In this document: piece after piece, positions 55,014 to 64,000 of the stretch
How positions within the stretch are numbered: the stretch's first letter is position 1
How the letters are laid out: each line of letters begins with the position of its first letter
DNA from: Scilla litardierei
Lineage: Eukaryota; Streptophyta; Magnoliopsida; Asparagales; Asparagaceae
NCBI GenBank assembly: GCA_030789695.1
Contig: CM061132.1
Coordinates: 28,181,858-28,245,857, forward strand
Reading direction: 5' to 3'
Length of the DNA: 64,000 nt
Position numbers and translations under genes: made by a program
Notes under the pieces: generated by a model
Database searches by the model: none
Told to the model about the DNA's origin: nothing
What the model saw: only the letters and a program-made list of their open reading frames with translations

Positions 55014-55335
55014 TTATTTTAATTTTTTTGCAGTATGTTCTAATACTACTAATACCTGTTAACTACATCATCACCAATTTTCAAGTCAATCCAACACCGT
55101 TTGAGCCTCCATTCATGCATTTCATAAAGATTGCGCCGACTTTTAGAATTTGAGCTATCTTTTTGAAATGCATTGATGAAGATTCAAACAGTGTTGGATT
55201 GACTTGAAAATTGATAGGATATAGTTAACAAGTATTAGAAATACAACAAAAAAAAATTTAAAAAAATATTGTTTTTGTACCCTCAAACTGGTGACAGCCA
55301 GCAAAATTTCCCGTCAACACACATACATATTCCTC

Positions 55336-55493
55336 TGTAAGGCCAACTCATCTCAGAGGCTTGATATAACCTCAGCGGGCCGAAACGAAAGGGACTGCCT
55401 TTTGTCAGCGAACGCAGCCGCAATATTGTGAGACTTCCTCAGTTCTCAACGTCAAAAACCCCAAAAAAATCTCAGCGGCCGTAAACCCCGCAC
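55336..55493 (+). promoter_or_regulatory. Short upstream region of the NDUFAF7-like gene
   Basis: Only about 158 bp separate the foldback element from the ATG. No TATA box is evident. The stretch is A/C-rich toward the ATG (CAAAAACCCC, GTAAACCCCGCACATGG), like a plant 5' UTR. Any further promoter sequence must lie inside the foldback arm or beyond the 21-kb element E. Confidence 0.5.
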
Positions 55494-58400
55494 ATGGCGC
55501 CTCGCTATGCAAGAACCTTTATCCGTCTCTGCAGATGGACGGCTCCGGTCAGATTCTTCCATACAGACATCGTCGGCGACAAGCCCATTCTTGTAAAGCC
55601 TCTCCCTTTTCTTTAAAGATCGAATCTTTTCCGTCTTTATTCATCCGTTGTTGATTCATTTGCGTTTGGTTGCGTATCAGGTTCGAGACTACATCCGATC
55701 TGCATTGTATGATCCCATTCACGGGTACTTCTCTAAACTGTCAGGACCTGTCGGATTACTCGAGAAAAGCATCCGCTTCAATCAGCTCCAGGGTAATCAT
55801 AATCGAATGATACATGTATATATCCGTTTCTCCTGCTACTTTGATTCATTTAATGAAACAATCAACCTTATAATAGACTGAAGTACTAATTTTTTTTTTT
55901 GGGATAAAGGTTAGGAAATGCCCTTAGTTGCAATGTCAATTCCCAATTTTATAAAATCTTCTTCGGTTTTCCAAAAGGGCCAATTTAACTGCTCTTCCGC
56001 TGAGTCACCAACTCATCGATTAATCTAAGTTAACCCAGAACATATAACTAAATATGACTACAAATACCAGGAGACTTCAGCAGCAATGTTAAAATCAGTG
56101 GAGTTTATCTGGCTTCAAATTTGATAGAAGCTTCGTCTCTTTTCTCCTTACTTTTTTTCTCAGTTTGTTTTCTGTCCTGGCAATTTAGCATCATTGGAGA
56201 ATGATACTTGTTGCATGCGTGGTATGAGGTTGTCTGCTTAGTAATGGGGGTTCTCTCGAGTCATGATGGAATGGATGCACCATGTTTTGTTGAGTGGATG
56301 AAATGCAATGATTCTATGGGATCAGGACCTGTCCAAAGATATCTAGAGAAAGCTGTCGCCCTATTACATTCAAATCCGAGGCACATATAAAGCCAATAAT
56401 CATTTCTTTCTTTCTTCTTAACCAATGCCCGTATTGATTTGGTAATTTACTTTAGATCATTGATCTCAAAGTTTGATTTTATCTATTAACCACTTACTAG
56501 GTAACATATGTTTCTTAGCATGTATGCTTGTCAAACCATCATTTGCCTGATTTTGGATGCTTCAGGCTACCTAGTTATATTATAATGTTGCTAAGACCTT
56601 TTATGTTATCTTTGGATACATATTACCTAGTTAAAACAGACCCAAAGCTATAAATGGATGAATATCAAAAGTCTAGACGATGATGATGCTTTGTATATTA
56701 AAGCATAATGCCCAATGGGTAAAGATAGGTCGAATTTGACCGAAATCAACTTGAACCAAAAGACTTATGGAGACTTCGTGGGTCAAACATCGGATTGGAT
56801 GCCTTGTTGGTTTATAGTATATAAATGTAACCCACAATCCTCACATTAACTTCAGAGTTTCTGTTCATCGTTAGAGGCTTTAAGATGGTATTTGAGCAAC
56901 CCATGTTAAAATACAACCAGTCACACATTTAGAAAAAGTTGATTTAAAAAAGAACATTTCCCCAAAAAGTTCAAGGTGTGGTTCATAAGAAAAGAGCGCT
57001 CAACATGCGTGGGCATTATAAAGCATAAAAATATAATCCTCATCCATCACCTTAACTTCGAAGTGGTACAGTAAAAAGTCAATAGATATACAAAATTCAG
57101 TGTTTCAAGCGGAAAGAATAGCATTGCGGGAAGGTGCCACTGATGGCTAAAGTGGTCAATGCCTGTCAAATTGGGATGTGTATTTAAATAAAAAAAATGA
57201 ATAAATGAAAATAATTAATATGTATTTAGATAATTTATATACACATACATAAACATGCCATAAAAATATAAAAACCAAGGATGTCAACATTGCTTGTGAT
57301 GATTGATCACAACAAATAGCATTAGTATATTTTCTAGTTATCTAGTTGACAATTTTCAAAAGTTAATGGATTTATCATGCATGGTGGTTATAATTAATCT
57401 AAACTATATCACTAAAGTGGATGCTAGTGCTATCACCATTCAGAAAAAGTGAAATCAAAGTGACAAGAAGTTTAAGCGACGAGAGGATTTGTCTTTACAA
57501 AGCAGGTTTATCTAATTACTGGAATAGATGCACTTAACAAGTTAGCAATTTTATTCAAAGCGTTTGCAAAGCGTCCGCTTGAACTTATAACCTCACGTGG
57601 GCAGTTAGTAACTTAGCGGGCTAGGGCCCAAAATTCTTCGCATTCTTTTTTTCTCCACTTAGCGAGTTAGAGATATTATTCAAAGCGTTTGCAAAGCATC
57701 CGCTTGAACTTCTAACCTCATGTGGGCCGTTAGTAACTTAGCGGGCTAGGGCCCAAAATTCTTCTCATTCTTTTTTTCTCCAAGGTATTTTAATCTGCAA
57801 TGTGTGACACCCTTTGGCTCATTGCAATGAGCAACTGTTGCATGTTAAGACTTAAAAAGTAGATGCTCTTGCAAGAGTGGTGTTTATATTTGAACACACT
57901 ATTAACAAAGGCATAAAAGAAAACAACCAATTTTGAGGCCACCTTGACGATAACATGGGTTTTTTCTCTCAAGAATCACATATATACCATTATACCAGTG
58001 GACCATGGGTGGGTTATTATGATTATTGACCTCAATTACAGGAGATTTCTTTTGTAGCTTCCCTCCATGTCATGAATCAATCTCATTTTCAAATTTCAAC
58101 ACATGATGACTCTCACAACTTTGTTTAATTGCAGAAGAAGCTCCTGCATGTTTTTTAATGTATTTATAATGAATGATTGAGATCTGTAACTATTATTTGT
58201 CACTTTTTGTCTGGTCATTAATACAAGTATTCATAAGATGTCGGAGGAATCAAAAATCTGAAACACCTCAAAATTGCTAGAGATTCTAATCTCTAAAGTG
58301 AAATGAAGGGCTATTTAGGTGATTTTCTTTTGCTACCATACATAAGTGGCTAATTTTCTATGTTTGAATGAAGATCAGATTTTACTTTCAGAAGCTAGTG

Positions 58401-61400
58401 CTTGAGTTGTTTTCTCCCTTGTGCAATTCCAGCTTGTAACAGAATTTGTTTTCAGGAGTTTCCTGATCATTTGTGTTTCTCCCTTACTATGGAGATACAT
58501 AATACTGCACATCGGTTGTGTTGTGTCTGACTGGATCTATTATATCCCTACATGATTATGTAGTTGGATGTTAAAGATAATAAGATGTTAGAAAATATTT
58601 TTTTCTTTTGGATTTTTTGAATAAAAAACTATGAGCATTTCTATTAACAATTTTGTGAAGCCAGGTATTGCCATATTGTAGTAAACAAAATGTATCTTGT
58701 ATGAGTATGGATCTCCTCCTTTCTCTATGTCCCATTCATTATTTATTTTATTTATTAGATCTTTTTATGATTGGAAATCTGTACTTGCTGTAAGTTTGTT
58801 ACTTCTTATTAGTTTTTTTACGTGGGAAATTTATGTGTTGCTGTAACTTTTAATTCGAGAATAACCCTTTACCAACACTTAAATTGCAACTCCTTTTGTG
58901 ACATTCCTGTCAGTATCACCTTATTAGGCTATACTCTATAGCATTATAGTTTTTGCACTTTGCTGCGGGCTGTTACAACTTACGATAGCTTCTATTTCAT
59001 TCTAGATTAACAGTTCTATCTTTTACCATTCTTGATAAACGATTTATCTTTTAGGTAGGGCTGCCTACTTGAAGTACCTGGATAATCTCTACAAGCAACA
59101 TGACATCGCTTGGTTTACTCCAGTGGAACTTTTTAAGGTAATGTTCTTTTTCAGGGAATATGTTGGCGTTTCACGTACTGCCAAGCTTCCCTTTTCTGAT
59201 TTTGCATGCTGAACCGCTGGCAGCTCCTTTGTGTTTAATACATCTTCCTGATAATACTTGTAATTTGATCTGTGGGCATTTTTAAAGAAGGCCAGATTAG
59301 AAATTATAAGGCAAGCCTAGCTTAGGTGGTGTGATAAAATTGAATTTGTAATCTTAATCCACCATCTGTTCTCAACAATCTTTATAGGAAACTGCGATAG
59401 CAGGATGAAGGTTGAACCCTCAACCTCAAGCTTCAACTTCTATCCAGTAACATGGTGGCTGAACTTACACAAACAATATTCATGTTAAAGAAAAATGGAC
59501 ATTAGAAACGCTGCTTGAGTAAAATCGATTTGGATCAGATCTCAATCTAAAATTTTAACAGTCAGTTTGGCACCTCTCCATTGTTTTAGCAGTTAGATAT
59601 TAGGGTTTTTTGTATATAGGTCCCCCAAAAACGTATAATTTGAAAAGAGTCCCCCAAGTAATAGCTTTTGCCTGGAGGCCCCCCAATTCACCTAACTCAC
59701 GTGAAAAGAGTCCCTTTCAACCAAATCCGTTTAAAAACGTAACGAGTGCTAACTCGGGTCTAATTAAGGTGTAGTTTATGTGAGGTTTAAACCCGATAAC
59801 CCATTCTTAACCCGATAACCCATGCGGATCTCGCGTGTGATGAATTTGGACTCCAGCCATCTTTTCAATGCCCATTTCTCGATGAAGGCGAAGAGGGGCT
59901 GGCAGGAGGCATGATAGGTGCCGACGAGGTGGACGACGATGGCGACGTTGACGATGTCCAGCTACCAGAACGGGTCATATAACCCGAAGCCCGTTAGGAG
60001 GTTGCCGGGCGCCTCGTCCCTGAAGGTGGCATAGCCCAGGCAGCCGCAGAGCATGTGGAAGACAGTGGTGACCGTGATGCTGAGCAGCATTGTCCTCTTC
60101 ATGACATTGGCCTCCGACGGCGGCGGTGCTTGGATTGTGTCCTGGATCTCGATAAGGATCATGGAGTATGAGTAGACGAAGGCGATGTCGCCGAAGGCCT
60201 GGAGACTTCGCCAGACCTTCTGGGTCTCGGTGACCACTCCGATGTTGATTCCGGTGCGGCTGCCCTTAATTCCGCCATTGGCTGTTTCATTGAAGCAAAT
60301 TGAGATGAGCGCTTACTCCTCATCACATAAATGAATTGGACCGTAGGTAAAGCTTACCAATGACTTGGACGATGCCGAGGGCTAGTCCAATTGAGGAGTA
60401 AGTGAAGGACATTATTGCTGCCACGATTGAGAGCCACGATATCTGATCGAAGTCTGGGATTTGGGAGAAAATGAGCTCGGTGACGTCGAAGAGGATCATG
60501 TATGGTGTGCTGTTTGCATGGCATGGGTTCTCGTGGCCTTTCCCATGGAAGCAGTTCGATCTTTTGACAGCTCTGTTTTAAATTTGAAAAAGGACTCTTA
60601 TCAATTATAATCCTCTGCTTGTCGAATTTTCAATCAAAAACAGTTTGGGGTTCTTGAAGCTTACAACATGCTAATGGAAGCGACTATGGTGTATCCGATG
60701 TCCACCCCAAAAAGATTCGGGTACTGTATGATGGTGGACGCATGCCGTGATTCAGGGGATGTTCGAGAGGAAGAGAGGGGCCATTGTCAATATTGGGTCC
60801 GGCACCGCCATCGTGATCCCGTCAGACCCGCTTTACGCCGTCTATGCCGCCAACAAAGCGTGAGTTTCTCTTCTTATTATGCGGGTTAAACGTTTGATGA
60901 AATGCTCCAATTAGTTAGAGTAGTTTAATTCACCGTTGGGCTGGAGGAGGAAGAAAGGAGGGAGGGGTATAACGGTCACTTTGTGTTTTTTGTTAGAAGA
61001 GAAGGAATATTCTTTTCAAATTAACCATGAGGACTCTTTTCACTTGAGTTAAGTGAATTGGGGGACCTCCTGGCAAAAGCTATTATTTGGGGGACTCTTT
61101 TCAAATTATACGTTTTTTGGGGGGACCTATACGAAAAACCCTAGATATTAGAACCGATTTCATACTTCTCGTGGAGAAACCAGAAATTAGATGGCAACCG
61201 TTTCTCTTGCTGAACAACGAATGCTTAATATGTGCATCTAACTACTTAACATTGAGGGATGAGTATACCATCATTTAATGAGAAGATAAGAGTCAAGTTG
61301 ACAAGATTAAACTTTAATGGGGCATTTACTATCTATGATTATTAGTTTACTAAGAGGAGATGAGTTGATATCTAGAAACTTATATTAAGTGGAAGTTTTG

Positions 61401-62039
61401 ACTACCAAAAAGATAAATTGGAGACAAGTAATCGACATATTCATTGTGTCCTAACTCTTAATGGTTAGATTGGGCCTTGGCCTAGCGATCTGTTAGCATA
61501 TGATCTACAGTTGGCCCACACAAGCAAGTTTTCACATATGATATTAGATCTAAAAGATGATAGCATGAGTTATTTATAAGTATATGGTCAAGTTGATATA
61601 TTTTTATCGGACTTGGAATGAAACAGTGAAATTTACTATTAAGATAACTATCTCATTAGTCAAAATGTAGATCTTAATGAAACAGCTATAGTTTTCCAGT
61701 TGATAACCATACCTTGGTAAGAACTTAGTGGGGACCCATGTTATGCACATTTAATTTTTAAATGAGGTGACATTCATGTTCTCAGTGTCAACAAGGTAGA
61801 TGCCGTACTATTCTTTGTGTAGCGAGTACTATCCTTTACATGATCGTGCATGTCATTTATTTATTTATTAGTGTCTTCATTGTCCGAGTTAAAAATTTAT
61901 CTAAAGGAATCGTTTTTTATCGGATATTACACAGTAGCAACATTGATTTCTTTGCTTTCTCTCATTCTTGCAGCCATGGTATGCACATGGTATTGCAGAA
62001 GCAATACTGCGCACAGCTAACCTTTCAGTTCCCTTAAAG
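55494..62039 (+). CDS. NDUFAF7: NDUFAF7-like mitochondrial methyltransferase, 5' four exons
   Basis: Four exons with GT-AG introns: 55494-55592, 55681-55792, 59055-59137 and 61974-62039. Together they give 120 codons in one frame. The first exon (MAPRYARTFIRLCRW, then TAPVRFFHTD) is Arg-rich with no acidic residue before Asp26, a mitochondrial presequence. The rest carries family wording: VRDYIRSALYDPIHGYFS, SIRFNQLQGRAAYLKYLDNL, DIAWFTPVELFKPWYAHGIA and EAILRTANLSVPLK. NDUFAF7 (bacterial MidA family) dimethylates an arginine of the complex I subunit NDUFS2 and is needed for complex I assembly. The S-adenosylmethionine-binding GGGSG region should follow in the next exon, which I do not find before 64000, so the gene continues outside the window or is truncated. 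Introns 2 and 3 are enlarged (3.3 and 2.8 kb), the latter by a Pack-MULE. Confidence 0.87.
55793..59054 (+). other. Intron 2 of the NDUFAF7-like gene
   Basis: 3262 bp, AT-rich, begins GTAATC and ends TTTTAG. It contains a 125-bp tandem duplication (57541-57782). The short frames here have no family features. Apart from the duplication I see nothing specific. Confidence 0.75.
57541..57782. repeat. 125-bp tandem duplication in intron 2
   Basis: Two copies (57541-57665 and 57666-57782), both with TTATTCAAAGCGTTTGCAAA and TTAGCGGGCTAGGGCCCAAA, differing at about ten positions. Confidence 0.9.
59820..60737 (-). pseudogene. Captured amino acid permease (AAP) fragment
   Basis: AAP proteins are plasma-membrane H+/amino acid symporters. 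Minus-strand exons are 60737-60665 (QYPNLFGVDIGYTIVASISM), 60572-60358 (AVKRSNCFHGKGHENPCHAN, IPDFDQISWLSIVAAIMSFT) and 60281 to about 59820 (VTETQKVWRSLQAFGDIAFV, YSYSMILIEIQDTIQAPPPS, then LFAFIEKWALKRW). The introns 60664-60573 and 60357-60282 keep GT-AG ends, so genomic DNA was captured, not cDNA. An in-frame TAG follows DPFW (near 59961). The N-terminal and C-terminal parts of the transporter are missing. Confidence 0.9.
60744..60863 (+). pseudogene. Captured ketoacyl-CoA reductase (KCR) fragment
   Basis: The plus-strand frame reads VIQGMFERKRGAIVNIGSGT and IPSDPLYAVYAANKA, then TGA. This is the active-site part of a short-chain dehydrogenase of the very-long-chain 3-oxoacyl-CoA reductase type, with the Y-x-x-x-K pair (YAANK) and the upstream NIGSG serine strand. 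The piece is about 40 codons. It directly abuts the permease fragment on the opposite strand, so the two came from separate captures. Confidence 0.82.
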
Positions 62040-64000
62040 GTATGTTTCCTTTCTCAGCCTTGTTCATTTTTTAAATTTTCTGCTATTTCAATACCAGAGG
62101 TGTTGGGGTCTCAACGGGAACAACAGTTATGGGAGATCAATTTATTTATTCAAGTAAAGTCTAATTGCGGTAACCTATCAAAGACCAAGTAGAACCAAAG
62201 AAGACAAATATAAGTCAAATGTGACTCATAACCTGGGGCCAATCTGTTACATTGTCTTTAGAAAAGTCTAAAATCTTGATCTGAGCTGATTTTATCTGCA
62301 CCAAGATAACTCATCCTTTTCAAATTTTCCCTTTTTCCGCTTAGTTAATCACAATCAATACTGACCAATTACATCATCATCGTCATCACCTTTTCCAATC
62401 AAACGGGTGCAGACTATGGTGCACACCTCTAAATTGTAAACGATCCACATTATTTAGTATAAATTTGCTACTGTCTGTCCACTGACATCAACCCTTTGAT
62501 CTGGCACCCGATTCGTAGACATGTAAGTTATATACAATAAAGGACTTCCAGTGGAGTCTGAATTGTAGCATCCGAGGCAGAAGTGTATTAATGAAAATAT
62601 ATCCAGTGAAAGGCATAAAAGTTTATTGGATTCTGAAAGGATGAAGATTCTCTATTTTATGTTGAGTTTACGTTTATAGTTGTGTTGGGACAGATTGGTG
62701 TAGAGTGTTTTCTCGGCATGGAATTCTAAATAGTAATCCTGATCAAGTTTCAAGTTCCATGGACGGTAATCCATTGGATAATAAGAATTTATGACAACAT
62801 TATTTCAGCAATCACAGCATGACATTATATGCTTTGGTATATGATGATGATACTTACGGGGTCGGGCTGTTTTGGGCCGCGTCTAAATCCACCATGACCT
62901 CCAAATTCTATGAGCTGAGGCAAATCGACTAGGCCCAGTCTCTGGTCGAGGGTTTCTTTTTCAAACCCAACCCAAAACCATAACTCTGGTCAGGTCATGT
63001 TCATCTCGGTTCAAGGGACCTTCCAAAAATTTCAAGAAAATACAACTCGTAAGGATTAATTTAACCCCATCGTAATATATATACATGATTTTCCAACTGA
63101 TTAAAAAATTAGTCCAAGTGTCGTGGTTAGGGACCTTCCAAAAATTTCAAGAAAGTACAACTCGTAAGGATTAATTTAACCCCATCGTAATATATATACA
63201 TGATTTTCCAACTGATTAAAAAATTAGTCCAAGTGTCGTGGTTCTTGAAACGATTAGGCTCAGATCTTTGAGTACATCATGAAGTGGAAACGGGCAGCAA
63301 CACGAGAGACTGTCACAGAACAGTACTATTTACAACGTGCACCCACGTTGATGTAGGACGTGATGGATTTTAGGGATTTGGTGGTGGGATTTGAAAAAAA
63401 ACTAGATAATTTAGGGTTCTTGGTTTCACACCAAATATTTCAGGGCTTCGCACCAAGGAAGAAGGAAACCTTTCACATGAGTAAGGAAAATTTTCTTGGA
63501 TTTTTTACATTCATTCAATTATTGATTAAAGATACAAGTCTAGGTGCCTTTATAAGGCTCACAAACTAATACTTCTCCTAACCCATTCAATGTGGATTAA
63601 ACTCTTAAAAGACTTAAACACTAAAAATTCTCCAAAATATTTAAAGACTCAAACTCAAAAATGAAATACAAATACTAATAAAATTCGTAATCGTATAACT
63701 ATCATTCTTCCCGGCTTGAGAATTTCACCTCTTAGTGAAGGACGACAAAAGTAACACATCGGACAGAAATCATTAGTCCTCTGTAGTTGGAAAAGACACG
63801 TCCACGAACTCTGAAATGTATCTTGATACAGATTGGTAGAAGCACGTCCTCTGATAATTTCTTCCAATTGTTGAAAAATAGAAAATTATTTAGCACCGTT
63901 TTGTTGGTTATGAGAGAATGATCCGGGATCACAAACTCAATGTGCTTAATCGGATCTAGCGACGCTTCTTTTGATAGTTTTGAAGTATGCTCAATTGATG
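62040..64000 (+). other. Intron 4 or sequence downstream of exon 4
   Basis: It begins with a consensus donor (GTATGT). I find no further NDUFAF7 exon. It contains a 115-bp tandem duplication (63015-63244). The last 700 bp are AT-rich with no recognisable feature. Confidence 0.6.
63015..63244. repeat. 115-bp tandem duplication
   Basis: Two copies (63015-63129 and 63130-63244), nearly identical, each starting GGGACCTTCCAAAAATTTCA and ending CCAAGTGTCGTGGTT. Only one or two differences in the body, so it is recent. Confidence 0.93.

Larger units (their letters stand above)
33799..55335. mobile_element. Foldback (MITE-like) element split by element E
   Basis: The two arms are 33799-33878 plus 55019 to about 55130, and about 55160-55335. 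Outer inverted repeats are GAGGAATATGTATGTGTG at 33799 and its complement ending at 55335. Inner matching blocks include CAAAAACAATTATT against its complement near 55268, and TTTTCAAGTCAATCCAACAC (55078) against its complement at 55190. Without element E the unit would be roughly 400 bp, a large hairpin. I could not find a clear TSD. It sits about 160 bp upstream of the host gene ATG. Confidence 0.72.
59603..61141. mobile_element. Pack-MULE in intron 3
   Basis: Terminal inverted repeats of about 117 bp (59603-59720 and 61025-61141) start GGGTTTTTTGTATATAGGTC and GGGTTTTTCGTATAGGTCCC on their inward strands. The 9-bp duplication TAGATATTA lies at 59594-59602 and 61142-61150. Long TIRs plus a 9-bp TSD define a Mutator-like element. 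No transposase is present. It carries fragments of two host genes: an amino acid permease with its introns (minus strand) and a ketoacyl-CoA reductase (plus strand). Confidence 0.93.

Noticed and set aside
60668..60889. 73-codon plus-strand frame as a single gene
   Set aside because: It crosses the junction of the two captured fragments and is in a different frame from the ketoacyl reductase piece.

Overview
The window is plant nuclear DNA. It holds plant-type LTR retrotransposons with Met-tRNA or Asp-type primer sites, a plant Mutator-like element, a LINE tail, and four intron-split exons of a plant nuclear gene for a mitochondrial protein. I cannot name the species. GC-rich captured gene pieces and the wording of the exons slightly favour a monocot, with low confidence. 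About 55 kb is a stack of transposons inserted into one another; the last 9 kb is the 5' half of a host gene.

Left stack (1-32341). An old Sirevirus-like copia element (B, seen from 3292 to 30282, about 9% LTR divergence by eye) sits in a reverse-oriented gypsy-type LTR (30283-32341). B has been broken four ways. A gypsy LTR (1-3291, itself carrying a Sirevirus solo LTR at 326-2078) cuts its 5' LTR. A 12.3-kb Sirevirus (A, minus strand, 4627-16937, TSD AAAAG) cuts its gag. An unclassified insertion (about 18736-20444) lies in its 3' internal region. A gag-only gypsy-type element (C, 21495-29065, TSD TTCAT) cuts its 3' LTR, and C's own 3' LTR holds a 2.97-kb solo LTR (D, 25859-28830, TSD CTAAC).

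Right stack (32342-55335). After a C-rich stretch and a LINE 3' end (to about 33737), a foldback element (33799-55335) lies directly upstream of the host gene. A short-LTR copia (E, TSD TTATT, about 11% LTR divergence) is inserted in it. E contains a Tork-like copia (F, 35453-49902, about 1.3%). F's reverse transcriptase is split by an Athila-related, pol-less element (G, 37393-45475, TSD ACGAG, about 1.2%).

Host gene (55494 to at least 62039). Four exons encode the start of a homologue of NDUFAF7, a mitochondrial arginine methyltransferase for complex I assembly. Its third intron holds a Pack-MULE (59603-61141, 9-bp TSD) that captured pieces of two unrelated genes: an amino acid permease and a very-long-chain ketoacyl reductase.

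Most notable structure. Several unrelated element families each carry arrays of short hairpins or palindromes of their own sequence. The most striking is in both LTRs of G: five consecutive stem-loops share a 14-nt loop but have unrelated, self-complementary stems, downstream of the TATA box. Element A carries its LTR palindrome module a second time, inside the element, upstream of a captured third ORF that has its own leader.
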